A stretch of DNA of 64,000 nucleotides from JBKQHQ01 sp052148715 (GCA_052148715.1 JBKQHQ010000130.1:1-64000), one strand, 5' to 3'; positions 25,591-34,859 are shown, numbered from the stretch's first letter. The notes: generated by a model from the letters alone, not told the origin. Program-made: numbers and translations.

Positions 25591-28512
25591 TTAGCGCGCG
25601 ATTTCGAGCCGATCGGCCATCAATAGGTCGCGGGCCTGGTCCGGCGTCATCGGCTCGCCGAAAACAAAGCCTTGCGCGTATTCGCATCCGAGCTGGAAGA
25701 GCTCGACCGCATCGGAATCGCTCTCGGCACCTTCCGCCACCACCTCCATCCCGAGATCGTGGGCGAGAGCGATGATCGAGCGCAGGATGACGGGCCGTTT
25801 GCCCTTGTTGGTCATCCGCACGAATGACTGATCGATCTTGATCGTATCGAACGGAAAGCGCTGGAGATAGGCTAATGAGGAGTGCCCGGTGCCGAAATCG
25901 TCGAGCGCAAGGCCGGCGCCGAGCTCGCGAATTCGGGTCAGCATCTGCGCTGCGTGCTCGGGATTTTCCATCACCAGCGACTCGGTCAGCTCGAGCTTGA
26001 GGGTATTTCGCGCTAGGCCCGAACGCGCCAGGACGGTGCGTAGATCGTGAATGAGGTCCTGCCGCAACAACTGCCGCGATGATACATTGACGCTGGTGAA
26101 GATGGGGTCGCGCGAACGCACCGTGCGCTGCCACGAGCCAAGCTGGCGCGCAGCGCGCTCAAGCACGAACAGGCCGAGATCGACGATGAGACCGATTTCC
26201 TCTGCCATGCTGATGAACTCGGCCGGCGACAGGCGTCCGAGTTTCGGATGGTCCCAGCGGGCCAGCGCCTCGAATCCGGCGATCGAGCGGTCCTCGAGCC
26301 GCACGATCGGCTGATAGAGGAGGACGATCTCCTCGCGCTCGATGGCGCGGCGCAGATCTGACTCGAGCGTCAGCCGGTCGGTCTTACGCGCGCGCATGGC
26401 GGTCTTGAATACTTCGATGCGATCCCCGCCAACGCGTTTGGCGTGATACATCGCGAGCTCCGCGTCCTTGAGGAGTTCCTCTGTGCGGTGCGGTTGATTG
26501 TCCGCGAGCGCAAGCCCGATCGAGGCGGTGATGAAGATCTCGCGGTCGTTGAAGCTGATCGGCGCCCGCATCGTGCGGCGAACGGTCTCGGCGAAGGCGA
26601 TGACCCGGGCTGCGTCCTGCTCGGACAGGAGGATGAGCGCGAACTGATCCCCGGCAAGGCGCGCCAACGTGTCCTGCGGCTTCAACAACCGGCCGACGCG
26701 ACGCGCCAGCGTCAAAAGGATCGAGTCGCCGACTGCGATGCCGACCGAGTCATTGACCTGCTTGAAGCGATCGAGATCGACGACGATCACGGTTGGCCGG
26801 ATCGCCGCATCAGCCTTAGCCATGGCGAGCACGGCTTCCAGCCGGTCGATGAACAGCTCGCGGTTAGGCAGTCCGGTCAGATTGTCGTGCACGGCATCGT
26901 GCAGCAAACGCTCTTCGGCGGTCTTGAACTCTGTCACGTCGGTCAGTGTGCCGACGACGCGTACCACTTCGCCGTCGGAGCCGACGACCGGTCGCGCTTT
27001 GAGGGCAAACCACAGATAATGCCCGTCCGGTGTGCGCAGGCGAAAATCCTGCGTCAGCCGTCCGCGCCGCTGCTCCAGCACGCCGTCGAGCGCCGCGCGG
27101 AAGCGGTCGCGGTCGAGTGCATGGAGGACTTCGACCCACCGCGCCGCTGGCCCCTCGAGCGCACCGCGCTTCAAGCCGAGCAATTGCTCGGTCTCGGGAC
27201 TGGTGAAAACCTTATCCCCGGAAACATCCCAGTCCCAGATCATGTCGCCCGCGCCGGTCAATGCCAGCGCGCGCCGTTCGACGTCGGAGACAATTCCGTG
27301 GGTGATGCCGCCCGCAAAGGCATGCTGCATCACCGTGAAGCCGATCAGCATCACGATGAGCACGAGGCCGCCAAGCAAGGCCGGACCGACGATATCGTTG
27401 GTTACGAAACCGCCCACCGTCAGCGCGGCGGTAATAACCCAGACCACCAGCAGCAGCCATGTGGGAATGAGCAATACCGCGCGATCATAGCTGTGCGTGG
27501 AAAGATAGACGACCAGCGCGAAGCCCAACAGCGCGACCGCAGCCAGCGAGAGTCGCGCTATGCCGGCCGCAACCGGCGGATCGAAAACGGCGAGCGCGAC
27601 CAGGAATACGAGGAAGGTCAGCCAGCCGATTGTGATGTGTGCGTAGCGGACGTGCCAGCGGTTGAGGTTGAGATATGCGAACAGAAATACCAGTAGCGTC
27701 GCCGCCAGAATCGCCTCGCCCGATGCCCGCCAAATCCGCTCGGCGTCCACCGACATGTTGAAGACCTTGCCCCAGAATCCGAAGTCGATGCCGATATAGA
27801 TGAGCACCGCCCAACCAAGGGCGGCCGCGGCCGGGAACATGATGCTGCCCTTGACCACGAACAGAATGGTGAGGAACAGCGCCAGCAGTCCGGCGATGCC
27901 AATGACAATACCGTAGTAGAGGGTGAAGCTGTTGACCTTGTCCTTGTAGGACTCGGGCTCCCACAAGTAGATCTGTGGCAGCCGGTCGCTGCGCAACTCG
28001 GCAACGTAGGTGACCACCGAGCCTGGCTCGAGCGTGACACGAAAGATATCCGCCGAAGCGTTGGCCGAGCAGCCCCGGCTCGGGGAAGCTTCACCATTCG
28101 TCGGGGCCGAACAGCTGTCCTCGGGCTTTTCGCCCGAGCTCGGCGTGATGTTTACGATGCGAGACAGACCGAGATCGGGCCACACAATGCCGGAACCGAC
28201 CATCCGGTAATGTGGTACAACGATCAAGCGGTCGAGCTGTTCTGTGCTGTTGTTGGCGAGCGCGAATACCGCCCAGTTGGTGCTGCCCTCGCGCGCCCTC
28301 ACCTCGATCCGGAGCACCACACCGTCAGGACCCGGCGCGGTCGAAACTTGAATCTTGTCGGAATCGGTATGCTGGCGATCGATGACGTCGGTCAGATCGA
28401 TCGCGCTCGCCTCGGGCCGCACGTTTACGGCGTCGACCGCGCCGGCGCGCGAAGCGCCGAGAATGACGACGCCGAGCGTCGCCACTAAGAGAACCGCGCG
28501 GAAGCAATTCAA
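25591..28512 (-). CDS. Membrane EAL phosphodiesterase with degenerate GGDEF (AGDQF)
   Basis: Encodes 973 residues: a signal peptide (1-26), a periplasmic sensor (about 30-195), about seven transmembrane helices (198-400), PAS (about 410-530), a GGDEF-like domain (540-705) and EAL (715-970). The GGDEF signature reads AGDQF (620-624), so cyclase activity is unlikely. The EAL domain retains EALARW (748-753), ELTESLVME, DDFGTGHSS and KIDQSF, and should hydrolyse c-di-GMP. The GGDEF remnant may bind GTP as a regulator. A 7TM sensor linked to c-di-GMP output resembles the 7TM-DISM class. It is monocistronic. Confidence 0.92.
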   Translation of the reverse strand: MNCFRAVLLVATLGVVILGASRAGAVDAVNVRPEASAIDLTDVIDRQHTDSDKIQVSTAPGPDGVVLRIEVRAREGSTNWAVFALANNSTEQLDRLIVVPHYRMVGSGIVWPDLGLSRIVNITPSSGEKPEDSCSAPTNGEASPSRGCSANASADIFRVTLEPGSVVTYVAELRSDRLPQIYLWEPESYKDKVNSFTLYYGIVIGIAGLLALFLTILFVVKGSIMFPAAAALGWAVLIYIGIDFGFWGKVFNMSVDAERIWRASGEAILAATLLVFLFAYLNLNRWHVRYAHITIGWLTFLVFLVALAVFDPPVAAGIARLSLAAVALLGFALVVYLSTHSYDRAVLLIPTWLLLVVWVITAALTVGGFVTNDIVGPALLGGLVLIVMLIGFTVMQHAFAGGITHGIVSDVERRALALTGAGDMIWDWDVSGDKVFTSPETEQLLGLKRGALEGPAARWVEVLHALDRDRFRAALDGVLEQRRGRLTQDFRLRTPDGHYLWFALKARPVVGSDGEVVRVVGTLTDVTEFKTAEERLLHDAVHDNLTGLPNRELFIDRLEAVLAMAKADAAIRPTVIVVDLDRFKQVNDSVGIAVGDSILLTLARRVGRLLKPQDTLARLAGDQFALILLSEQDAARVIAFAETVRRTMRAPISFNDREIFITASIGLALADNQPHRTEELLKDAELAMYHAKRVGGDRIEVFKTAMRARKTDRLTLESDLRRAIEREEIVLLYQPIVRLEDRSIAGFEALARWDHPKLGRLSPAEFISMAEEIGLIVDLGLFVLERAARQLGSWQRTVRSRDPIFTSVNVSSRQLLRQDLIHDLRTVLARSGLARNTLKLELTESLVMENPEHAAQMLTRIRELGAGLALDDFGTGHSSLAYLQRFPFDTIKIDQSFVRMTNKGKRPVILRSIIALAHDLGMEVVAEGAESDSDAVELFQLGCEYAQGFVFGEPMTPDQARDLLMADRLEIAR

Positions 28513-28830
28513 CCAACACCCTCCAAGCTCGACGGGCTTTGGAGCATTCTCTGGGAAAGTGAGCCCGGCTTGCCGGAGAAAATGCAGCCAGACCTACGAA
28601 TCCTGAGCAACCTCCGGTTCAACCGTTGGAGCGGTTCCAAGGATTGTAGCGCGCCGAAACTCTCCCCCAAAAGTCTCCGTGGACGAAGGCAATAGCCACT
28701 ATCCTAGCGTTTACGCCAATTTGGCGGCCGGCGGCGCCGCTGCACCTTGCCTCGACTGGCACAGCGAAGATGAGTGCCGCACCTAATCAGTAGCCAAGCG
28801 GGCCGGAAAGCGCAAGGATTCCAATGGTGT
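28513..28830. other. Gene-free stretch upstream of the EAL gene
   Basis: This 318-bp stretch separates the EAL gene start from the stop of the quinone oxidoreductase gene. It has no open frame worth calling and no recognised RNA. A short dyad CTCCAA..TTGGAG lies near 28523-28544, just upstream of the EAL gene start; the rest shows nothing I can name. Confidence 0.4.
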
Positions 28831-29829
28831 TCAAACGGTCAGCACGATCTTGCCGATATGCTCGCTGGTTTCCATGCGCGCATGGGCGGCAGCTGCTTGC
28901 GCCAGCGGGAAGGTGCTGTCGATGACGGGTTTCACCTTCTTGGCGTTGAACAGCGGCATCACGTTTTGCTCGATCGCGCGGGCAATGGCACCTTTGTCGG
29001 ACACCGAGCGTGAGCGCAACGTCGAGCCGGTATGGTGCAGGCGCTTGAGCATCAGCCGCGTGAGATCGATGGTCGCTTTCGGGCCGGCCTGAAAGGCGAT
29101 CTGCACGATCCGGCCCTCGACCGCCGCCGCCTCATAATTGCGTCCGATATAGTCGCCGCCGACCATGTCGAGAATTACGTCGGCGCCCTTGCCGTCGGTA
29201 AAGGCCTTGGTGGCGGCGACGAAATCTTCCGTTTTGTAGTTAATGGCAAGATCGGCGTCGAGCTTGCGGCAGGCTTCGCATTTTACGTCCGAGCCGGCGC
29301 TCGTGATGACGCGCGCGCCGAAAGCTTTGGCGAGCTGGATTGCGGTCGTGCCGATGCCCGACGTGCCGCCATGCACCAGCAGCGTTTCACCGGCCTTGAG
29401 AGCGCCGCGCTCGAAGACGTTGTGCCAAACGGTGAAGAAGGTCTCGGGTGTCGCAGCGCCTTCGATCAGCGACCAGCCTTGCGGTAGCGGCAGTGCGTGG
29501 CTCTCGTGTGCCAGGCAAAACTCCGCGTAGCCGCCGCCCACCACCAGCGCCATCACTTGGTCGCCCCGCTTCCAGCGCCTGATTTCGGGACCGAGAGCCG
29601 CCACTTCGCCGGCGATCTCCAGGCCAGGGATATCGGGTGCTCCGGGTGGCGGCGGATAGAGGCCGCGGCGCTGCATGACGTCGGGCCGGTTGACGCCGGC
29701 GGCCTTCACCTTCACCAAGATTTCACCCGTTCCGGGGGAGGGGACCGGTCGCTCCTCGGGGACCAGCACCTCCGGTCCGCCCGGCGTACTAATGCCCATA
29801 GCAGTCATGCGCGATGGCAAGGTCGTCAT
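28831..29829 (-). CDS. NAD(P)H-quinone oxidoreductase, PIG3/zeta-crystallin-like MDR
   Basis: Encodes 332 residues. A medium-chain oxidoreductase without zinc ligands: VLVKVKAAGVNRPDVMQRRG, LYPPPPGAPDIPGLEIAGEV and the nucleotide-binding LVHGGTSGIGTTAIQLAKAF. The RPDVMQRRGLYPPPPG sequence is typical of the PIG3 quinone oxidoreductase subgroup. ATG 29829 is preferred over an in-frame TTG 21 bp upstream because GGGAA precedes it. It is divergent from the DUF1192 gene. Confidence 0.92.
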   Translation of the reverse strand: MTTLPSRMTAMGISTPGGPEVLVPEERPVPSPGTGEILVKVKAAGVNRPDVMQRRGLYPPPPGAPDIPGLEIAGEVAALGPEIRRWKRGDQVMALVVGGGYAEFCLAHESHALPLPQGWSLIEGAATPETFFTVWHNVFERGALKAGETLLVHGGTSGIGTTAIQLAKAFGARVITSAGSDVKCEACRKLDADLAINYKTEDFVAATKAFTDGKGADVILDMVGGDYIGRNYEAAAVEGRIVQIAFQAGPKATIDLTRLMLKRLHHTGSTLRSRSVSDKGAIARAIEQNVMPLFNAKKVKPVIDSTFPLAQAAAAHARMETSEHIGKIVLTV

Positions 29830-29950
29830 GATTTGGTTCCCGACTGGCAATGAAGCAGGGAGCTGCGGCCCAAGCCTGCTTTAATCGGCTTGGGCGGATG
29901 TGACAACCTGCCGGTGAGGAGCTATTCTTGCGGAGCGAGGAGACCCGCCC

Positions 29951-30136
29951 ATGGAGGAAGACGATCGGCCGAAGAAGCGGCTGGTACATGAGATCGGCCA
30001 GGATCTTGCCCTGCTTTCGGTTGAAGAGCTGCGCGAGCGTATCACGCTACTCAGGGACGAGATCGCAAGGCTTGAGGCGGTCGTTGCCAATAAGCGCGCG
30101 TCCCGCAGTGCCGCGGACCAGTTCTTCAAGAGCTGA
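29951..30136 (+). CDS. DUF1192 small protein, 61 aa
   Basis: Encodes 61 residues: MEEDDRPKKRLVHEIGQDLA, then SVEELRERITLLRDEIARLE in a coiled-coil helix, ending RSAADQFFKS. This matches DUF1192, a family of short alphaproteobacterial proteins of unknown function. It is cytoplasmic, with no membrane segment. The candidate sRNA begins about 115 bp downstream. Confidence 0.85.
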   Translation: MEEDDRPKKRLVHEIGQDLALLSVEELRERITLLRDEIARLEAVVANKRASRSAADQFFKS

Positions 30137-30250
30137 CCGCCTCGGGCGATGCCTTGCGTGTCTGGGCAGACGCTTTCGTGCGCCGACGACCCGCGAAAAC
30201 TCGCGGTAGCAGCCTTCATTAACCGCTTATTAGGCTTTCCCCTTCATTAC

Positions 30251-30351
30251 TGTGGGTGTCCAGCTTCTGGACATCGAGTGGCTCCTGTCCACTCTGTTTG
30301 ACGCCTCCCTGTTATCACCTTGGGCCGCCGGCGACGGCGGCCCCTTTTTTT
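30251..30351 (+). ncRNA. Candidate sRNA with anti-Shine-Dalgarno loops (alpha-r14/NfeR1-like organisation)
   Basis: About 100 nt with three hairpins: TGTCCAG/CTGGACA (30257-30273); GAGTGG/CCACTC (30276-30294) with loop CTCCTGT; and a terminator. A single-stranded CCTCCC (30304-30309) lies between the second hairpin and the terminator. CU-rich loops that can pair with ribosome sites are the hallmark of several rhizobial trans-acting sRNAs. It lies between the DUF1192 and rcdA-like genes. The promoter is not clear: TTATTA at 30227 is a weak -10. A leader attenuator for the downstream gene is the alternative. Confidence 0.55.
30322..30351 (+). terminator. Strong Rho-independent terminator
   Basis: A 9-bp GC stem GGGCCGCCG/CGGCGGCCC with a GCGA tetraloop, followed at once by C and seven T. 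It is the clearest terminator in the window and would end the candidate sRNA 138 bp before the rcdA-like start codon. Confidence 0.9.
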
Positions 30352-30488
30352 GCCGCATTCGCACGACCAACCCTATTCCGTCCGGCAACTATACGGAAAC
30401 CTTAATCATTTCGGTGCTAGACAGGCGGGTTCCAAAGCGCGATGCTGCGTATCATGCAACTCCGCAACCAGCTGCCTGGGCGTTAATC

Positions 30489-31010
30489 ATGTCCGACCAG
30501 AACGTCCGAGAATCGGAGCCGGTCTCATTCGGCCAGAGGCTCGCCGGCTCGCCGGTATTTGCGGCGTCGTTTCGGGATGGAATGGCGCTGGTGGAGGAGA
30601 CCGCGGCGTATCTCGATGGTCTCGGCCGGCAGGAATCGAAGCAGCTCGACCGCGCTGCCGCGCTCGCCTATGCGACCGAAAGCATGCGTTTGACGACGCG
30701 CTTGATGCAACTCGCTTCCTGGCTGTTACTGCATCGCGCCGTGAATGAAGGTGAGATGTCGCTCGCCCAGGCGAATAAGGAAAAGACCAAGGTGAAGCTC
30801 TCCACCATGGACGTTGGCGACGAGCAGACGCTGAAGCTTCTACCGGATCGGTTGCAGGAATTGATCGGACGCTCGCGTGAGCTGCAGCTCAAAGTGTTGC
30901 GGCTCGACGCGACGATCCATGCTCCTTCAACTCCGACCAAGCATCCCGGCAGCAGTCCGGTCGAGCGGCAGCTCGGATTGCTCAAGGCCGCATTTGAGCA
31001 GGACGTGTGA
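30489..31010 (+). CDS. rcdA: RcdA-like protein (DUF1465), CtrA-degradation adaptor family
   Basis: Encodes 173 residues from ATG 30489: SFGQRLAGSPVFAASFRDGM, VEETAAYLDGLGRQESKQLD and ALAYATESMRLTTRLMQLAS, then WLLLHRAVNEGEMSLAQANK. This is DUF1465, the family of Caulobacter RcdA, an adaptor that helps ClpXP degrade the cell-cycle regulator CtrA. The upstream frame to 30252 runs through the sRNA/terminator region and is not coding. The symbol is by homology; the role in this organism is inferred. Confidence 0.85.
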   Translation: MSDQNVRESEPVSFGQRLAGSPVFAASFRDGMALVEETAAYLDGLGRQESKQLDRAAALAYATESMRLTTRLMQLASWLLLHRAVNEGEMSLAQANKEKTKVKLSTMDVGDEQTLKLLPDRLQELIGRSRELQLKVLRLDATIHAPSTPTKHPGSSPVERQLGLLKAAFEQDV

Positions 31011-31171
31011 TTTCTTCTCCTCATGACTCGCTGTTGCACTAGTTCTTATAAGTAAAAATCCTAGTACGCGGCGTCTTTTAGGAATTTTCAATCCGGATCT
31101 CCGTAGGGATGTAAATGGGCTGGGCTTGGCCTCGTTCAGGGCTCGAGCTTCCCCGGCCGGAGTGGCACGCA

Positions 31172-31426
31172 ATGACCGCGCTCCGACTTGAGGGCCGCAA
31201 GTATCGTCGCAGGGCCCTCGAAGGATTGGCAACCATTCATCCCGGTGATAATGCGCCGGCATCGGCTTGCGGGATCCTCGACATCTCTGACGGTGGGGCA
31301 CGTCTCAGGGTCAGACAGCCGTCGCGCATGCCTGACAAGTTCACGGTGTTGCTCTTGGGCGCCGTGCGTCGTCAATGTGCCGTCGTGTGGCGCTCCACCT
31401 GCGAAATCGGCGTCAGGTTTGTATGA
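31172..31426 (+). CDS. PilZ-domain protein (putative c-di-GMP receptor)
   Basis: Encodes 84 residues from ATG 31172: EGRKYRRRALEGLATIHPGD, ASACGILDISDGGARLRVRQ and VWRSTCEIGVRFV. RKYRRR and the DISDGGARL strand match a minimal PilZ domain; c-di-GMP binding would use an RxxxR plus D/NxSxxG pattern, here RKYRR and DISDGG. Together with the GGDEF/EAL enzymes in the window it could be an effector. An upstream ATG at 31115 gives a less family-like N-terminus. Confidence 0.75.
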   Translation: MTALRLEGRKYRRRALEGLATIHPGDNAPASACGILDISDGGARLRVRQPSRMPDKFTVLLLGAVRRQCAVVWRSTCEIGVRFV

Positions 31427-31617
31427 AGACGTGGCTTGGATCGCCGCAGCCACAAGAAACACCGCGCGAGCGCCTGGAAGAAATCGTCGTTTGACACGCC
31501 CCGCCGACCGGCTCAGTTTATTATTAGTTGTTCTGGGCCCCTGAGGAAGGACCCGCCGGTCAGATCAGCCGCAAGTCCCGCCTAGGGGCATCGGGGCTCG
31601 ACGGGCTGATCGGTCGC

Positions 31618-31839
31618 TTATTTCAAGAAGCCGGAAAACTTCTTCTGGAACCGCGACAGCCGGCCGCCGCGGTCGATGAGATGCTGCTGCCCGCCGGTCC
31701 AGGCCGGGTGCGATTTCGGGTCAATGTCGAGATGCAGCGTATCCCCGGGCTTGCCATAGGTTGACCGGGTCGTGAACTCCGTACCGTCGGTCATCACAAC
31801 CTTCACGGTGTGGTAGTTAGGGTGCGTGTCAGGCTTCAT
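31618..31839 (-). CDS. rpmE: Ribosomal protein L31
   Basis: Encodes 73 residues: MKPDTHPNYHTVKVVMTDGT, then RSTYGKPGDTLHLDIDPKSH and PAWTGGQQHLIDRGGRLSRF. A component of the 50S subunit. It lacks the zinc-binding cysteines of C+ L31, as is usual in Alphaproteobacteria. The start is ATG 31839; the longer open frame upstream is not coding. It is divergent from the ABC exporter gene. Confidence 0.96.
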   Translation of the reverse strand: MKPDTHPNYHTVKVVMTDGTEFTTRSTYGKPGDTLHLDIDPKSHPAWTGGQQHLIDRGGRLSRFQKKFSGFLK

Positions 31840-32000
31840 GGCTGGAATCCTAGACCAGGGCGTCATTCCCGGGGCTTTGACAATATGGCGGCTATATAGC
31901 GGAGTGCCAGAGTCCAGACAAGGTGCGTCGGCGCGGCGATTGCCAGTCTGCGTCGGGCAGGGCATTGTCTGCCCCGCTCCACCACGAGGTATCTCGGGGA

Positions 32001-33821
32001 ATGAACGTCGTCGAACGGGATACGGCGGCAAAGGTTGCAGCCGACGGCCAGGCGTCTGCGGCGCCGAGCGTCGCGACGGGGCGGCGGTTGCGGCCGCTTG
32101 TTTCACTCATTCCCTATATCGCGCGCTACCGCGGGCGGGCGTTCGCTGCCGGCATTGCGCTCATCGTGGCGGCGCTGGCGACGCTCCTGGTGCCGCTCGC
32201 GGTCCGCCGGATGATCGATTTCGGCTTCTCGGCACGCGGCGTTGAGCTGATCGACAGCTATTTTCTGGTGATGATCGCGGTTGCCGCCGTTCTCGCCGGC
32301 GCGAGCGCGACGCGTTTTTATCTCGTCACCACGCTCGGCGAACGGATTGTCGCCGACTTGCGTTGCGCGGTGTTCGACCATTTGACGCGACTGTCAGCCT
32401 CGTTCTTCGATCAAGCCAAGACTGGTGAGATTATTTCCCGGCTGACCGCCGACACCACTCAGATCAAGGCCGCGGTCGGGGCCTCGGTCTCGATTGCGTT
32501 GCGCAATCTCATGCTGTTCACCGGCTCCGCAACCATGATGGTGGTCACAAGTCCGCGCCTGTCGGCGTTTGTTCTCGGCGCTATTCCGGTCATCGTGTTG
32601 CCGCTGGTCGGCTTCGGGCGCGCGGTGCGTCGCCGCTCGCGCTCCGCGCAGGATACGCTCGCCGACGCATCGGCCTACGCGGCCGAACTGATCGGCGCCG
32701 CGCGCATTTTGCAAGCCTTCACCTATGAGGCGCCGGCACGGGCCGCGTTCGCCGCCGTCGTCGAACGCGCCTTTCGCGCGGCCTTGGACTCCACCCGCGC
32801 GCGCGCCGTGCTCACGGCGATCGCCATCTTTCTGGTGTTCGCCAGCATCGTCGTCGTGCTGTGGGTCGGCGCCCAAGACGTGCTCGGCGGGCGGATCACT
32901 CCGGGGCGGCTCGGACAGTTCATCCTCTACGCGGTGTTCGCCGCTGCGGCCTTGGGTGAGCTCAGCCAAGTCGGCGGGGAGGTAGCCCAGACGTCTGGCG
33001 CCGCCGAGCGGCTGTTCGAAATCCTCGCCATCAGGCCGGCGATCGAGCCGCCGGCGCATCCGGTCCCCTTGCCGCAGCCCGCGCGCGGGGAGATCGCCTT
33101 CGATGGGGTCCGCTTCGCCTACCCGACGCGTCCCGGCACGCTGGTGCTCAACGGCATCTCGTTTCGGGTACGGCCCGGGGAGAAGCTCGCCATCGTTGGG
33201 CCCTCCGGGGCCGGCAAGAGCACGATCTTTCACCTGCTGCTGCGGTTCTACGATCCGCTGGCCGGAAGCTTGACGTTTGACGGGGTGCGGTTGCGCGATG
33301 CCGATCCGCTCGATCTGCGCCGGCACATCGCGCTCGTTCCACAGGACACGGTGATCTTCGCGGCCTCGGTCCGGGACAACATCCGCTTTGGCCAGCCGCA
33401 TGCTGCCGACGCCGAGGTCGAGCGGGCGGCCGGCCTTGCGCACGCGAGCGAGTTCATTACCCAGTTGCCGGGCGGCTTCGACACGCCGGTCGGGGAGCGC
33501 GGCGTCACCCTCTCGGGCGGACAGCGCCAGCGCATCGCGATCGCCCGCGCGATCCTGCGTAATGCCCCGCTGCTGCTGCTTGATGAGGCGACGTCCTCGC
33601 TCGACGCCGAAAGCGAGACCTTGGTCCAAAAGGCGCTCGAGCACTTGATGGCGCAGCGCACAACGATCGTGATCGCTCATCGGCTGGCGACCGTGCTCTC
33701 CTGTGATCGAATTCTAGTCATGGAACGCGGCCGCATCATCGAGGAGGGCGCTCATGCAACCCTCGCGGTCGCCGGCGGCCTTTACGCGCGCCTCGCCAAG
33801 CTGCAATTCGAGGGCGCGTAG
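32001..33821 (+). CDS. ABC exporter, fused permease-ATPase (MsbA/ABCB type)
   Basis: Encodes 606 residues: six transmembrane helices (about 30-320), then an ATPase domain with Walker A GPSGAGKST, Q-loop, signature LSGGQRQRIAIARAIL, Walker B LLLLDEATSSLD and the H-loop histidine in VIAHRLATV. It acts as a homodimer in the inner membrane exporting lipid or amphiphile substrates. The start MNVVERDTAAK at ATG 32001 is chosen; the frame extends upstream without support. The rpmE-ABC arrangement is common in this order (recalled). Confidence 0.93.
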   Translation: MNVVERDTAAKVAADGQASAAPSVATGRRLRPLVSLIPYIARYRGRAFAAGIALIVAALATLLVPLAVRRMIDFGFSARGVELIDSYFLVMIAVAAVLAGASATRFYLVTTLGERIVADLRCAVFDHLTRLSASFFDQAKTGEIISRLTADTTQIKAAVGASVSIALRNLMLFTGSATMMVVTSPRLSAFVLGAIPVIVLPLVGFGRAVRRRSRSAQDTLADASAYAAELIGAARILQAFTYEAPARAAFAAVVERAFRAALDSTRARAVLTAIAIFLVFASIVVVLWVGAQDVLGGRITPGRLGQFILYAVFAAAALGELSQVGGEVAQTSGAAERLFEILAIRPAIEPPAHPVPLPQPARGEIAFDGVRFAYPTRPGTLVLNGISFRVRPGEKLAIVGPSGAGKSTIFHLLLRFYDPLAGSLTFDGVRLRDADPLDLRRHIALVPQDTVIFAASVRDNIRFGQPHAADAEVERAAGLAHASEFITQLPGGFDTPVGERGVTLSGGQRQRIAIARAILRNAPLLLLDEATSSLDAESETLVQKALEHLMAQRTTIVIAHRLATVLSCDRILVMERGRIIEEGAHATLAVAGGLYARLAKLQFEGA

Positions 33822-33874
33822 GTCACGGAAGGTTAGCGTTTATTATCCACGATTTGAAATTGGAGAAGCCGCCG

Positions 33875-34381
33875 GTGCCTTTGATCCGAAAACTGATCTT
33901 GGCCGCGATCCTAGCCATGTGCGCCACGATAAGCGGCGCACAGACCATCACCGACAAGGCGCGGCGTGATGAAGTAGTGAAAGTGCCGCAGGACGACCCC
34001 GACATGGCAGCCGCGATGCGTAATGCGCGCGCCACCTTGCCGAACTTTCTGGCGCTCGCGCGGGCGCCGGGTCCGTCGATGACCGGCTTCTCGGTCAAGG
34101 TGGCTGTCAGCGACGGTGGCTTGACCGAGTACTTCTGGGTCATCCAGTTCGAAAGCAAGGACGGTCAATATTCGGGGCGCGTCAATAACAGGCCGCGGAC
34201 GGTCCACAACGTCGCCTTCGGTCAGGTGATTACGTTTCCCGAGAGCGACATCGTCGACTGGATCTATTTGGATGGCAAGAAAATGAAAGGCGGCTATACG
34301 ACATGCGCGCTGGTAAAGCGCGAGTCGCGCGAGCAGGCCAATGCCTTTGCCAAGCAGTACGGCCTCGACTGCAGCTTCTGA
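33875..34381 (+). CDS. Exported DUF2314 protein (YegJ-like)
   Basis: Encodes 168 residues from GTG 33875, which has GGAG with 9-nt spacing; the frame also opens at a TTG 21 bp upstream. An N-terminal signal peptide (LILAAILAMCATISGAQT) is followed by the DUF2314 core: DDPDMAAAMRNARATLPNFL, LTEYFWVIQFESKDGQYSGR, VAFGQVITFPESDIVDWIYL and DGKKMKGGYTTCALVKRES. It is a periplasmic protein of unknown function. Confidence 0.8.
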   Translation: MPLIRKLILAAILAMCATISGAQTITDKARRDEVVKVPQDDPDMAAAMRNARATLPNFLALARAPGPSMTGFSVKVAVSDGGLTEYFWVIQFESKDGQYSGRVNNRPRTVHNVAFGQVITFPESDIVDWIYLDGKKMKGGYTTCALVKRESREQANAFAKQYGLDCSF

Positions 34382-34400
34382 ACGGGTTCGCAACAGGAGC

Positions 34401-34859
34401 TCAACCCTCGCCCCGCCATGCCATCGTGTAGACGGGCCGGCCGGAGTTTTCGTTCACATCCTCGCCGCTGAGGTGGAAACCGTGCTTCTCGTAGAAACGG
34501 ATCGCGCGCGCATTGTCCTTGTTGACCTTGAGTTCAAGAACCGGCGAGATGCGCTTGGCCTCCTCAAGCAAAGCCTCGGCGACCCCGCTGCCCCAGGCTT
34601 GCGGCGCCACCACGATCTGATCGAGATAGCCGTTGCGCGGATCAACGGTAACGAAGCCCTGAAGGTTGCCGCCGGCTTCGGCGACCGTGATGCGCGCGGT
34701 CGGCACGAGCTCATGGCGCCAGCGCTCTCGCCACCAGGCGAGGCGTGCCGAAAAATCGATCGCCGGATAGGCAGCCTGCCAGCTGCGTTGCCACAGCTCG
34801 ATGGCGGCGTCCTCGTCGGTTGCGGCGTAGGCCCGCAGCTTTAGCCCGGGCGTGCTCAC
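34401..34859 (-). CDS. GNAT family N-acetyltransferase
   Basis: Encodes 152 residues: the acetyl-CoA-binding loop IVVAPQAWGSGVAEALLEEA, the β-strand NLQGFVTVDPRNGYLDQI and the C-terminal KVNKDNARAIRFYEKHGFHL. It transfers an acetyl group to an unidentified amine substrate. Its start overlaps the MotB-like stop by 4 bp, so it is the third gene of the MotA-MotB operon. Confidence 0.92.
   Translation of the reverse strand: MSTPGLKLRAYAATDEDAAIELWQRSWQAAYPAIDFSARLAWWRERWRHELVPTARITVAEAGGNLQGFVTVDPRNGYLDQIVVAPQAWGSGVAEALLEEAKRISPVLELKVNKDNARAIRFYEKHGFHLSGEDVNENSGRPVYTMAWRGEG

Noticed and set aside
30252..30488. N-terminal extension of the RcdA-like gene
   Set aside because: The frame passes through a strong terminator and the candidate sRNA; the family N-terminus starts at 30489.
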